A stretch of DNA of 64,000 nt, from contig NZ_WNXX01000008.1 of NCBI RefSeq assembly GCF_009733795.1, positions 105,519 through 169,518 of the forward strand, given 5' to 3'. Below are positions 15,493 through 24,694 of the stretch, piece by piece. Every line of letters starts with the position of its first letter. Position 1 is the stretch's first letter. The notes below the pieces were generated by a model that worked only from the letters and a program-made list of their open reading frames with translations, ran no database searches and was not told the DNA's origin. The stretch is from Actinotalea caeni (GTDB lineage Bacteria > Actinomycetota > Actinomycetes > Actinomycetales > Beutenbergiaceae). The position numbers were made by a program, and so were the translations under genes.

Positions 15493-17403
15493 GACCACCC
15501 TGACCGAGCGGCTCCTGCACCTCGCAGGGGTCATCGACCAGCCCGGCTCGGTCGACTCCGGCACCACCCGCACCGACAGCCTCGCCGTCGAGCGACGGCG
15601 CGGCATCACGGTCAAGGCCGCCGTCGTCGCGCTGCAGGTCGACGACATCACCGTCAACGTCGTCGACACCCCCGGCCACCCGGACTTCATCGCCGAGGTC
15701 GAGCGCGCGCTCGGGGTGCTCGACGGCGCGGTCCTGGTCCTCTCGGCCGTCGAGGGGGTGCAGCCCCAGACCCGGATCCTCATGCGCGCGCTCCAGCGCC
15801 AGCGGATCCCCACCCTGCTGTTCGTCAACAAGATCGACCGCGCGGGCGCCGACGTCGCCCGCGTCCTCGAGCAGGTCCGCAGCCGCCTCACGCCCGACGT
15901 GCTCGTCACCGGCACACCGGTCGGGCTGGGCTCGGCCGCAGCGTCCTTCGCCGGCTTCGCGCGCGAGGACCCCGCCTTCCAGGAGCGCGAGACGCTCGCG
16001 CTCGCCGAGCACGACGACGGCGTGCTCGCGGCCTACGCGAGGGCCGCGAGCGCAGCGCAGCCGACCTCCAGCGGGTCGCGATCGCGCAGACCCGCGCCGG
16101 CGTGCTGCACCCGGTGTACGCGGGCTCGGCCGCGACCGGCGCCGGCGTCGCGGAGCTGATGACCGGGATCGTGACCTACCTCCCGGCGATCTCACCCGCG
16201 ACGGAGGGGCCGCCGTCGGGCACGGTCTTCAAGATCGAGCGGGGCGGCGCGGGTGAGAAGATCGCCTACGTCCGGATGTTCGGCGGCGCCGTGCGGCCGC
16301 GGGACCGCATCGTCCTAGGCGAGGGGCGTCACGCCACGATCGCAGCCACCGAGACCTTCGACGGCGGCGCCTGGGTGCGAACCCCCGCGGTCACCGCGGG
16401 CCAGGTCGGGCGGCTGCACGGCCTCGCCGCCGTGCGGGTCGGCGACACCTTCGGCCCCCACCGGCGCACGACCACCGCGGTGTTCGCCCCGCCCACCCTG
16501 GAGGCGTCGGTCGAGGCCGTGCGGCCGGCCCAGCGGCCCGCGCTGCGCGCCGCCCTGCTCCAGCTCGCCGACTCCGACCCGCTGATCGCCGCGCGGGTCG
16601 ACGACGACGGTCGGCCGACCGTCTCCCTCTACGGCCGCGTCCAGCAGGAGGTGCTCGCGACGACCCTGGCCGAGGAGCACGGCATCGACGTCGCGTTCTC
16701 CGAGGCGGGCGTGCTCCACGTCGAGCGGCCGCGCCGGGCGGGCGAGGCGGTGCTGCGCCTCAACACCGAGGAGAACCCGTACCAGGCGACGATCGGGCCG
16801 CGTCTGGAGCCCGCCCCGCCGGGCTCGGGGCTGCGGCTCGTCTCACAGGTGCCGGCGCGCGACATGCCGCTGTACCTGTACAAGAGCGCCGAGACGTTCG
16901 TCGCGACGATCGAGCGCCACGTGCGGCAGGAGCTCGCGCACGGGCGGTACGGGTGGACGGTCACCGACTGCGTCGTCACGCTGGTCGAGGCCGCCTACAG
17001 CGTGGCCGACGGGCCGCCGTCGCGCCGCGGGCCCACGAGCACCGCCTCCGACTACCGCAACGTCACGCCGCTGGTCGCCCGCGAGGCGCTGGACCGAGCC
17101 GGCACCCGGGTGTGCGAGCCGGTGCTGCGGATCCGGCTCGAGGTCCCGCTCGCCGACGCCCCCACGCTCAACCGGCTGCTGGCCCGCTGGGGCGCGGGCA
17201 TCACCCGCCAGACGAGCGCGGGCGGGCTCGCCCGGCTGGAGGCTCGGCTGGTCGCCGCCCGGCTGCACGCGCTCCAGCACCAGCTGCCCGACCTCACCGG
17301 CGGCGAGGGCACCCTGGAGTGGGACCTCGACGGCTACCAACCGGTCGTCGGGGAGCCCCCGGTCCGGGCAGGGTGGCGGGCCCGCACGGCCGGGCGGACC
17401 TGA
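15440..17403 (+). pseudogene. Tet(M)/Otr(A)-type ribosomal protection GTPase, frameshifted
   Basis: The N-terminal frame (15440 to about 16039) gives MPARSLNLGILAHVDAGKTT with G1 AHVDAGKTT, G2 RGITVKAA, G3 DTPGH and G4 NKID. The rest continues in the -1 frame from about 16039 (EGRERSAADLQRVAIAQTRA, then GVLHPVYAGSAATGAGV) to 17403, covering the EF-G-like domains II-V. The C-terminal region TASDYRNVTPLVAREALDRAG is typical of ribosomal protection proteins. The joined length, about 654 codons, is the normal family size. One G missing in GCG(G)AG at 16037-16041 explains the break. These proteins eject tetracycline from the ribosome. The start is GTG; neighbours are unrelated. It is either a real pseudogene or a sequencing error. 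Confidence 0.85.
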
Positions 17404-17414
17404 CCCGGCCCGCC

Positions 17415-17420
17415 TACGCT
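17415..17420 (+). promoter_or_regulatory. -10 element TACGCT, leaderless start
   Basis: A TANNNT box ends 7 nt before the ATG at 17428. No ribosome site is present. Confidence 0.5.
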
Positions 17421-17427
17421 GGTCACC

Positions 17428-18405
17428 ATGCGCGCGATGGTCATCACTCCCGACGGCGGCCTCGCGCCGGCCGACCTGCCCACGCCCGAGCCCGGGCCGG
17501 GAGAGGTGCTGGTCGAGGTCGCGGCGGCCGGCGTCAACCGCGCCGACCTGCTCCAGCTCCAGGGGCTGCACCCGCCGCCGCCCGGTGCGGCCGAGCACCC
17601 CGGTCTCGAGGTCTCCGGCCGCATCGCGGCCCTCGGTGAGGGCGTCGACGGCTGGGGAGTCGGCGACGAGGTGTGCGCGCTGCTCGACGGCGGCGGCTAC
17701 GCCAGCCACGCGATCGCGCGCGCCGACACCCTGCTCCGCGTGCCCGACGGCGTCTCGCTCGTCGACGCCGCCGCGCTTCCCGAGGCGATGGCGACCGTGT
17801 GGTCGAACCTCGTGCACGTCGCCGGCCTGTCCGCCACCGACAACACCGGCCGCACCGTCCTCGTGCACGGCGGCTCCGGCGGCATCGGCACGACCGCGAT
17901 CCAGCTGCTGCGCGCCACCGGCGCGGTCGTGCTCACCACCGCGGGCGGCCCCGCGCGCGTCGCCCGCTGCGAGGCGCTCGGCGCCTACGGCATCGACCAC
18001 CGCAGCGAGGACTTCGTCGAGCGGGCGCGCGAGGCCACCGGCGAGCGCGGCGTCGACGTGGTGCTCGACGTCGTCGGCGCCAAGTACCTCGACCGCAACC
18101 TGCGCGCGCTCGCCCCGCACGGCCGCCTCGTCGTCATCGGCATGCAGAAGGGCACCACCGGCGAGCTCGACCTGTCCCGCGTGCTCTCCCGCTGGTTGAG
18201 CATCCACGGCACCGTGCTGCGCCGCCGCCCGCCGGAGGAGAAGGCGGCGATCGTCGCCGACCTCTGCGAGCGCGCCTGGCGCTACCTCGACCGCGGCGAG
18301 GTGCGCCCCGTCGTCCAGGACCGGCTGCCGCTGGTCGAGGCCGCCGAGGCGCACCGCATGATGGCCGACGGCGAGGTGTTCGGGAAGGTCCTGCTCCTCC
18401 CCTGA
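17428..18405 (+). CDS. NAD(P)H quinone oxidoreductase, zinc-type alcohol dehydrogenase superfamily (PIG3-like)
   Basis: The 325-aa medium-chain reductase has an N-terminal GroES-like fold (GEVLVEVAAAGVNRADLLQLQG) with PGLEVSGRI, then a Rossmann domain with VLVHGGSGGIGTTAIQLL. No zinc-binding Cys cluster is present, as in quinone oxidoreductases of the PIG3 group. It probably reduces quinones or enones with NADPH in the cytoplasm. It is monocistronic and ends 28 bp from the convergent MFS gene. Confidence 0.87.
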   Translation: MRAMVITPDGGLAPADLPTPEPGPGEVLVEVAAAGVNRADLLQLQGLHPPPPGAAEHPGLEVSGRIAALGEGVDGWGVGDEVCALLDGGGYASHAIARADTLLRVPDGVSLVDAAALPEAMATVWSNLVHVAGLSATDNTGRTVLVHGGSGGIGTTAIQLLRATGAVVLTTAGGPARVARCEALGAYGIDHRSEDFVERAREATGERGVDVVLDVVGAKYLDRNLRALAPHGRLVVIGMQKGTTGELDLSRVLSRWLSIHGTVLRRRPPEEKAAIVADLCERAWRYLDRGEVRPVVQDRLPLVEAAEAHRMMADGEVFGKVLLLP

Positions 18406-18433
18406 ACGCTCTGCTCGCCCGGTCCCGACGGCG

Positions 18434-19888
18434 TCAGGCGCCGGCGCCCTCGGCCTCGACGTCGAGCACGGGCTCGTCTGACGGCCCGGCCTCCTCGCCC
18501 GCCTCCTCGTCGCGGAGCGGGTGCGCGATCTCGTCGGCGGGCAGCTTCGCGGCGACGATCGCGACGACCGCCAGCACCACGGGGACCAGGCCGGCCACCA
18601 GGAAGGTGGTGCGCAGACCGATCGCGTTGGCGACCGGCGCGGCCAGCGCCATCGACACCGGCATCAGCGAGGCCGAGACGAAGAAGTCGAGCGACGCGAC
18701 CCGCCCGAGCAGCGCGGGCGGCACCCGCCGCTGCAGCAGCGTGCCCCAGATGACCATCGGGGCGCTGAACACGCCGCCGAGCACGAAGCCCGCGACCACG
18801 AGCACCCACATCTGGGACGCGAACGCGTACGCCACGAACGGCAGGCACGCCACACCCCACAGCAGGTTCATCACCGTGAGGTAGCGGCGCGGCATCCGCA
18901 GCGACCCCATGACGAACGACGCCACCGCGCCGCCGATCCCGAACGCGGCGAGCACGTTCGCGTGGTTCGAGGCGTCGCCGCCGAGCTCGTCCTTGATGAG
19001 GAACGGAGTCAGCACCTCGAGCGGGCCCATGACCACGAGCATCATCCCGGAGGCGAACAGCAGCGTCGCGAGCAGCCAGGGCGTGCGGACCATGTAGGAG
19101 AAGCCCTCACGGACGTCGGCCCACGCCCGCGCGACGGCGCGCGTCCCCGCCTCGTCGGCCGCCAGGTCCCGACGGACCGGGGTGAGCGGCACCGTCAGCA
19201 ACGCCAGCAGCGCGAGCGCGGCCGAGCCCGCCGCGATCGCGGCCGCTCCGCCGGGCGACATCGCGGCGATCGCGGCACCTGCGACCGCCGGGCCGAACGC
19301 CTGACCGATCGCGGGCCGCACCATGCCCTCGAAGCCGTTGACCGCCATGAGGTCCTGCTCGGGCACCAGCGCCGGCAGCCAGGCCGAGTAGGCCGGGTAG
19401 TAGAACGCCATCCCGACACCGGTCGCGAACGAGACCGCCATCAGGTGCCAGACCTGCGTGAGGCCGTTGAGCGCGAGCGTGGCCACGAGGGCCATGCCGA
19501 GCAGCTCGACGGTGGCGACGCCCAGCAGGATCAGCTTCTGCGGCACCCGGTCCGCCACGACACCGGCCAGCAGTGCGGGGATCAGCAGACCGCCGGCGGA
19601 CGCCGTCGCGACCATCGAGACGTCGGCCTCGCTGCCGCCGATGCCGATGACCTCCCAGACCAGCGCCACGATCCACACGCCGCTCGCGAACGAGGACAGC
19701 ACCAGCGCGACCGCGAGCCGGCGGTACGCCCGCGTCCGGAAGGGCTGCAGGAACCGAGGCAGCCGGCGGCCGACGCGCTGGTCACCGATCGTGTCGGCGA
19801 CGTTCGCGGTGAACGGGTCGGCCATGGCGCCCTCCGCATGCGTGCCGTCGTCGTCGCGCTCCTCCACGAGCGCCAGGTCATTCGCCAT
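18434..19888 (-). CDS. MFS exporter (MFS_3 / EntS-like)
   Basis: The 484-aa protein has about twelve membrane segments, a cytoplasmic N-tail of 45 residues and an acidic C-tail (EEAGEEAGPSDEPVLDVEAEG). The conserved loop DRVPQKLILLG between segments 2 and 3 and the central RAVARAWADVREGFSYM match the transmembrane secretion effector/EntS branch of MFS, which exports siderophores, drugs or small lipids. The ATG at 19888 is 5 nt after a TAGCAT box (minus strand) that overlaps an inverted repeat, so expression is likely leaderless and controlled by the divergent HxlR-type regulator. Confidence 0.82.
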   Translation of the reverse strand: MANDLALVEERDDDGTHAEGAMADPFTANVADTIGDQRVGRRLPRFLQPFRTRAYRRLAVALVLSSFASGVWIVALVWEVIGIGGSEADVSMVATASAGGLLIPALLAGVVADRVPQKLILLGVATVELLGMALVATLALNGLTQVWHLMAVSFATGVGMAFYYPAYSAWLPALVPEQDLMAVNGFEGMVRPAIGQAFGPAVAGAAIAAMSPGGAAAIAAGSAALALLALLTVPLTPVRRDLAADEAGTRAVARAWADVREGFSYMVRTPWLLATLLFASGMMLVVMGPLEVLTPFLIKDELGGDASNHANVLAAFGIGGAVASFVMGSLRMPRRYLTVMNLLWGVACLPFVAYAFASQMWVLVVAGFVLGGVFSAPMVIWGTLLQRRVPPALLGRVASLDFFVSASLMPVSMALAAPVANAIGLRTTFLVAGLVPVVLAVVAIVAAKLPADEIAHPLRDEEAGEEAGPSDEPVLDVEAEGAGA

Positions 19889-19891
19889 GCA

Positions 19892-19906
19892 CTATGCTAA
19901 ACATAG
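19892..19906. promoter_or_regulatory. candidate operator CTATG-CTAAA-CATAG
   Basis: A perfect 5-bp inverted repeat with a 5-bp spacer lies in the 60-bp divergent spacer of the MFS and HxlR genes. It covers the likely -10 of the MFS gene. AT-rich dyads of this kind suit HxlR-type regulators. Confidence 0.55.
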
Positions 19907-19948
19907 CGATCAGTTGTCGGTCAATAGTAAGTGTGAGACCATCCGGGC

Positions 19949-20623
19949 ATGCCGATCAAGCGGACCTACGCCGAGTGCGGCGACGCGTGCATGACCGCCC
20001 GCGCCGTCGAGCTGATCGGCGACCGCTGGACCTACCCGGTGCTGCGCGAGCTGATGCTGGCGCCCAAGCGGTTCAAGGAGCTGTCGGCCGCCATCTGCGG
20101 CGTCACGCCCGCGGTGCTCACCACGCGGCTGCGCGAGATGGAGGCCGCGGGCCTCGTCGAGCGCGTGGTGCTCGCACCGCCCGCCTCGGTCGCCGTGTAC
20201 CGGCTCACGCCGTGGGCGCGCGAGCTCGAGCCCACGCTGCACGAGCTCGGCCGCTGGGCGCACCGGCAGCCGGACCGGCCACCCACGTGCGGCGGTCTCA
20301 CGCCCGACGGCGTCGTGCAGTCGATGCTGACGATGGCACCGCCCGAGCCGCCCGAGCCGCCGGTGAGGCTCCAGCTCGACCTGCACGACGAGCGCAGCCC
20401 CTCCGACACCCGCTACGGCTACCGGCTCGACTGGGACGACGACGGCCTGCGCATCGCCCGCGGCACGCACCCCGCCGCCGACGCCCACCTGCGCACCGGG
20501 TCGACGGCGCTCGCCGGGATGCTGTACGACCTCCACGGCCTGCCGCCCGAGGGCGACGGCGCACAGGTCGAGGGCGACCGCGACGCCGTCGAGCGCCTGC
20601 TCGCCGCGTTCTCCGACGCGTGA
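19949..20623 (+). CDS. HxlR-family regulator with C-terminal SCP2-like domain
   Basis: The 224-aa regulator has an N-terminal MarR-like winged helix, residues 10-105 (CMTARAVELIGDRWTYPVLREL, KRFKELSAAICGVTPAVLTTRLREMEAAGLVER), the HxlR signature with Cys10/Cys14 near the front. The C-terminal half (125-222) resembles a sterol-carrier/alkyl-sulfatase dimer fold that may bind a lipophilic ligand. Divergent from an MFS exporter, it is the likely local regulator of that efflux gene. Confidence 0.85.
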   Translation: MPIKRTYAECGDACMTARAVELIGDRWTYPVLRELMLAPKRFKELSAAICGVTPAVLTTRLREMEAAGLVERVVLAPPASVAVYRLTPWARELEPTLHELGRWAHRQPDRPPTCGGLTPDGVVQSMLTMAPPEPPEPPVRLQLDLHDERSPSDTRYGYRLDWDDDGLRIARGTHPAADAHLRTGSTALAGMLYDLHGLPPEGDGAQVEGDRDAVERLLAAFSDA

Positions 20624-20669
20624 CCCGCGCGACGGCGACCCGGGCCGCCGTCGCGCCGGCGTCAGGCGG

Positions 20670-21719
20670 TCACGCGAACGTGATCTCGATCAGGTGCGGC
20701 CGGTACACCGAGGAGTCGATGAAGGTCATGTACGTGACCTTGCCGTTCTCGCGCGCGAACTCCGGGTGCTCCTTGCCCGCGTTGTACAGCGACTCCGGGC
20801 GGGTGCGCTCGGGCCGGTAGACCACCTGCGGCTCGCTCCACGGGCCGGTCAGCTCCGGCGCCGTGCGGATCACCAGCATGTTGTCGCGCTGGAACGTCGT
20901 CAGCGAGATGAACATCCCGAGGTGCTCGTTCCACGAGGACGACATCTCGTTCGGGACGTCGGAGAACAGGCACGCGGTCGGCGTGAACGTGCTCGACCAG
21001 CGCGGCTGCACGTCGGGGCGCTCGAGCGTCGGGGCCTCGACGAGGTACTCGTAGGCGGAGAGGTCCTCGATCGACTCCGGTCGGACCCGCGCGAGGTACA
21101 TGTCGCCGAACGACTTCTCCTCCGGCTGGATCGAGCCCCACAGGTAGAGGTGCTCGCCGTGCCGCTGCACCCAGACGCCGAAGCCGGGCTCGTCGCCCTT
21201 CCACCACTCGTAGGTGCCATCGGGCGCGCGCAGCCGCTCGAAGCGCCAGTCCCGGCCCGCCCGCGCGACCCCCATGCCGTCGAGCTGGAACGTCTCGAAG
21301 ACGTCGACCTCGGGGTCCATCGTGATGCGGTGGTAGTAGAGGTACAGCTGCCCGTCGACCTGCGCGCCGTGGATCGCCCACAGCCGCTGCCGCGACTTGT
21401 GCTCCGGTGGCTCGAACTCGATGAGCTGCCGCGCCCGCGTGCCCGTGTCGTCGGTGATGTAGCGGAACTCGCGCACGCCGTCGGAGATGTCCTGCAGCGG
21501 CACCACCGCGCCGGTGTTCGACAGCACCTCGGTGAGCTCGAAGCCGCGGATCGAGTCGAACGGCCCCTCGATCGTGTCGCCGAAGATCCAGAACGTCGTG
21601 CCGTCGTCGAGCTCCACCGAGCTCACCGCGTCCTGCCCGGTGATGTCGACGTCGTTGTCGGCGAACTGGACCCCCAGGTCCCTCACCGACGCCACCAAGG
21701 GACTGTCCTGCAGCGCCAT
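20670..21719 (-). CDS. DUF4185-like five-bladed beta-propeller protein
   Basis: The 349-aa protein has repeated blade-like motifs (DDGTTFWIFGDTIEG, DGQLYLYYHRITMD, RHGEHLYLWGSI, WNEHLGMFISLTTFQRDNML, ELTGPWSEPQVVY). This resembles DUF4185 and the GH43/GH32 propeller superfamily. There is no signal peptide, so a cytoplasmic role on an imported saccharide is likely; catalytic acid residues cannot be assigned by eye. ATG at 21719 has a GGAGGT site upstream and is better than the longer frame start. It follows the AGE-isomerase gene on the same strand, 90 bp away. Confidence 0.6.
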   Translation of the reverse strand: MALQDSPLVASVRDLGVQFADNDVDITGQDAVSSVELDDGTTFWIFGDTIEGPFDSIRGFELTEVLSNTGAVVPLQDISDGVREFRYITDDTGTRARQLIEFEPPEHKSRQRLWAIHGAQVDGQLYLYYHRITMDPEVDVFETFQLDGMGVARAGRDWRFERLRAPDGTYEWWKGDEPGFGVWVQRHGEHLYLWGSIQPEEKSFGDMYLARVRPESIEDLSAYEYLVEAPTLERPDVQPRWSSTFTPTACLFSDVPNEMSSSWNEHLGMFISLTTFQRDNMLVIRTAPELTGPWSEPQVVYRPERTRPESLYNAGKEHPEFARENGKVTYMTFIDSSVYRPHLIEITFA

Positions 21720-21809
21720 CCGGCCACCTCCAGATCGATGGTCGTGCACCACCGGTCATCGTAGGGGGCGCCGGGTCGTCCCGGGCCGGGACGGCGCCCG
21801 GCGCGCCGG

Positions 21810-23042
21810 TCAGGTGTCGAGCAGGCCCTGCGCGAGCGCCGAGGCGAGCGACGGCGCCAGCGGCAGGCGAGGTACGAGGGTCGCCTGGATCGCGTGGTAG
21901 ATGTCGGGCTTGCCCTCCCAGACGGTCCCGCTCGGCTCGTTGGACGGCGACAGCTCGTGCACCCAGGAACCGTGCTCCTCGTCGATGAGGTGCTGCGCGG
22001 CGTACTCCCACCAGAGCCGGTACCAGGCGTCGTAGGTCTCCTCGCCGGTGCGCCGGCCCAGCGCGGCGGCCGCGCCGATCGCCTCGGTGACGACCCAGTG
22101 CATGCGCTCGCGCACGAGCGGAGCACCCTCGAAGGTGACCGTGTAGACGAAGCCGTCGTCGCCGTCGACCGACCACCCCTCCTCGACGGCGGCCTCGAAC
22201 AGCGACCGCGCGCCGGTCTCGAGCCCCTCGGGGACGGCGCGGCCGCGCGCCTCCAGCGCCGCGACGACGTGCAGCGCCAGCCGGGACCACTCGAGCCAGT
22301 GGCCGATCGTGGCGCCGGCGGGCCGGAACGGGTCGGCGGGCGAGTCGGCGTTGTAGTCGAGCAGCGGCTGCCACGCCTCGTCGAAGTGCTCGGGGATGCG
22401 CCAGGCGTGCTGCGGCGCGAGGTCGACGACGACCCGCTGCGCGATGCGCAGCGCCCGGTCCAGCCAGGCGTCGTCGCCGGTGACGTCGGCGGCCGCGAGG
22501 TACGCCTCGACCGTGTGCATGTTGGCGTTGACGCCACGATAGGGCTCGAGCTCGGTGAAGCCCGCGTCCCAGGACTCCACGACCATGCCGGCCTCGTCGT
22601 CCCAGAAGTGCCGCAGCGACACCTCGAGCGCACGGTCCAGCGCCTCCCGCGCACCCGGGCGGCCCGCCGCGGTCGCGCTCGAGGTCGCGAGGACCACGAA
22701 CGCGTGGGCGTACGCGGCCTTGCGGTCGTCGATCGGGCCGTGCGGGCCGACCTGGGCGTACCAGCCGCCGTGCTCGGCGTCGGCGAGCGGGCCGGCGAGC
22801 GCCGCGAGCCCGTGGTCGACCATCGACGCCGCGCCCGGGCGGCCGAGCAGCACGCCGAGCGAGAACGCGTGGATCATCCGGCAGGTCACCCACAGGTGCA
22901 CGCCCTCGTCGGGCACGACCTCGCCCTCGGCGTCGAGGTAGCCGAAGCCCTCGTCGACCACCGAGCCGGCCGCGAACGCCAGCAACGCGTCCGCCTCCCG
23001 CTCGAGCCACCGTGCGTGCGCGGGTGTTCCCAGCCATCTCAT
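21810..23042 (-). CDS. AGE-family sugar epimerase/isomerase (YihS-like)
   Basis: The 410-aa (alpha/alpha)6-barrel has family motifs RMIHAFSLGVLLG, GGWYAQV, NANMHTVEAYLAA, ATIGHWLEWSRL and GKPDIYHAIQA. The His residues in the last three are the catalytic pair of YihS and mannose isomerases. It should interconvert an aldose and ketose (mannose/fructose/glucose or sulfoquinovose type) in the cytoplasm. The ATG at 23042 is 7 nt after a minus-strand TAGGCT box, so it is leaderless and preferred to the longer frame start at 23078. With the propeller protein and the CUT1 importer close by it forms a sugar island. Confidence 0.83.
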   Translation of the reverse strand: MRWLGTPAHARWLEREADALLAFAAGSVVDEGFGYLDAEGEVVPDEGVHLWVTCRMIHAFSLGVLLGRPGAASMVDHGLAALAGPLADAEHGGWYAQVGPHGPIDDRKAAYAHAFVVLATSSATAAGRPGAREALDRALEVSLRHFWDDEAGMVVESWDAGFTELEPYRGVNANMHTVEAYLAAADVTGDDAWLDRALRIAQRVVVDLAPQHAWRIPEHFDEAWQPLLDYNADSPADPFRPAGATIGHWLEWSRLALHVVAALEARGRAVPEGLETGARSLFEAAVEEGWSVDGDDGFVYTVTFEGAPLVRERMHWVVTEAIGAAAALGRRTGEETYDAWYRLWWEYAAQHLIDEEHGSWVHELSPSNEPSGTVWEGKPDIYHAIQATLVPRLPLAPSLASALAQGLLDT

Positions 23043-23049
23043 GCGGCCG

Positions 23050-23055
23050 AGCCTA
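23050..23055 (-). promoter_or_regulatory. -10 element TAGGCT, leaderless start
   Basis: The plus-strand AGCCTA reads TAGGCT on the minus strand and ends 7 nt before the AGE-isomerase ATG. Confidence 0.5.
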
Positions 23056-23116
23056 GGACCTGCACGACCCTCCCCCATGACCGGGACGCGTCGGTCGTCC
23101 TTGGCAAGATGGGGTC

Positions 23117-23725
23117 ATGACCGAACGCAGCGAGACAGCCGAGACGCCGGAACCGCAGCCGGGCACGTCCGAGGGCGCCGGCGGCACGACCGACGCAGGG
23201 GCCGGCGACGACGGCGCTCGCCAGCGGATCGTCGTCGCGGGTGCGGACCGCATCGGCATCCACGACTCGAACAACGACCCGACGAAGTCCGTCGAGGAGC
23301 CCGCCAAGGTGATGCGGCTGGGCATGATGATCAAGCAGCTGCTCGAGGAGGTGCGCTCCGCGCCGCTGGACGAGGCCGCCCGCGAGCGGCTGGCGGAGGT
23401 GCACGAGCGGTCGCTCCACGAGCTCGAGTCCGGCCTCTCCCCCGAGCTCGTCGAGGAGCTGCACCGCATCACGCTGCCGTTCAGCGACGACGCGGCGCCG
23501 TCCGACGCCGAGCTCCGCATCGCGCAGGCCCAGCTGGTCGGGTGGCTCGAGGGCCTGTTCCACGGCATCCAGACGGCGCTGGTCGCCCAGCAGATGGCGG
23601 CGCAGAACCAGCTGCTCGAGATGCGCCGGGCGCTGCCGCCCGGTGTCGCACCCGGCCAGCCGGGGCCGGCGCAGCGGCACCCCGTGATGCCGGAGCCGGA
23701 CCACGGGACCGGTCAGTACCTCTGA
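23117..23725 (+). CDS. bpa: bacterial proteasome activator (DUF2587)
   Basis: The 202-aa protein has an acidic, disordered N-terminus, then the conserved core VVAGADRIGIHDSNNDPTKS, the four-helix bundle (VMRLGMMIKQLLEEVR ... LVGWLEGLFHGIQTALVAQQMAAQNQL) and the C-terminal GQYL. In Mycobacterium, Bpa/PafE forms a dodecameric ring that opens the 20S proteasome by docking its C-terminal GQYL without ATP. All these features are intact, so a proteasome pathway should exist elsewhere in this genome. The gene stands alone on the plus strand inside a minus-strand sugar island. Confidence 0.93.
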   Translation: MTERSETAETPEPQPGTSEGAGGTTDAGAGDDGARQRIVVAGADRIGIHDSNNDPTKSVEEPAKVMRLGMMIKQLLEEVRSAPLDEAARERLAEVHERSLHELESGLSPELVEELHRITLPFSDDAAPSDAELRIAQAQLVGWLEGLFHGIQTALVAQQMAAQNQLLEMRRALPPGVAPGQPGPAQRHPVMPEPDHGTGQYL

Positions 23726-23752
23726 CCGGCCCCGGGCCCGCCGCCCGGTGGC

Positions 23753-24694
23753 TCAGCCCTTGACCGAGCCCGCCAGCAGCCCTCGCACGAAGTAGCGCTG
23801 CAGCGAGAAGAACACGACCAGCGGGATGACGATCGAGACGAACGCCCCCGCCGTCAGCAGGTGCCAGTCCTGCCCGCGGTCACCGGTGAGCGCCGCGAGC
23901 GCCGCCGTCAGCGGCTGGATCAGCCGCTGCCCGCCCGAGAAGGTGAGGCCGACCAGCAGGTCGTTCCACACCCACAGGAACTGGAAGATCGCGAAGCTCG
24001 CGATCGCGGGCATCATCAGCGGCAGCATGATCCTGAAGAACACCGCGACGTGCCCCGCGCCGTCGATCCGGGCGGCCTCGACGAGGTCCCGCGGCACCTC
24101 GGACATGAAGTTGTGCAGCAGGAAGATCGCCAGCGGGAGCGCGAAGATCGTGTGCGCGATCCACAGCGGCAGGTACAGCAGCACGCTGCCGGCACCGGTG
24201 TCGTTGAAGAACCGCAGCAGCGGGATCAGCGCCATCTGCAGCGGCACGATCTGGAGCGCGAACACGCCGACGAACACGACGTCGCGGCCCCGCCACTCCA
24301 GCACCGAGAACGCGTAGGCCGCCATGATCGCCAGCGCCAGCGGAAGCAGCGTCGCCGGGATGCAGATCACCAACGAGTTCATGAAGTACTGCGACAGGTT
24401 CGTCGACGAGGACCCGCCGAGCACCTGCTCGTAGTTCTCCAGCGTGAGGCCCGGGTTGGCGAAGATCGTCCACCAGCCGGTGCCCTTGATCTGACGCTCC
24501 GGGCGCAGCGAGCTGAGGAACAACCCGAACGTGGGGACGGTCCACAGCACCGCGATGACGAGCGCGATCGCGCTGCCGATGCGGTTGCCGAGCATCCGGC
24601 GGGCGGACGTCGCCGCGCTGCCGCGCGGACCGCCCCCCATCGCGGCGTCGGCGGCCTGCGTCGAGGAGTCGACGTCGGTGACGGCGGCGGTCAT
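23753..24694 (-). CDS. CUT1 sugar ABC transporter permease, MalG type
   Basis: The 313-aa permease has a 35-residue cytoplasmic tail, six membrane segments and the EAA loop VEAARIDGAGHVAVFFRIMLP. It ends GLLAGSVKG, the usual MalG-type terminus. The start ATG overlaps the stop of the MalF-type gene by 4 nt. It is the last gene of the binding-protein/permease/permease operon. Confidence 0.9.
   Translation of the reverse strand: MTAAVTDVDSSTQAADAAMGGGPRGSAATSARRMLGNRIGSAIALVIAVLWTVPTFGLFLSSLRPERQIKGTGWWTIFANPGLTLENYEQVLGGSSSTNLSQYFMNSLVICIPATLLPLALAIMAAYAFSVLEWRGRDVVFVGVFALQIVPLQMALIPLLRFFNDTGAGSVLLYLPLWIAHTIFALPLAIFLLHNFMSEVPRDLVEAARIDGAGHVAVFFRIMLPLMMPAIASFAIFQFLWVWNDLLVGLTFSGGQRLIQPLTAALAALTGDRGQDWHLLTAGAFVSIVIPLVVFFSLQRYFVRGLLAGSVKG

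Noticed and set aside
16102..17403. Independent gene starting at 16102
   Set aside because: It lacks the GTP-binding domain and continues the upstream ribosomal-protection protein after a one-base shift, so it is the second half of one gene.
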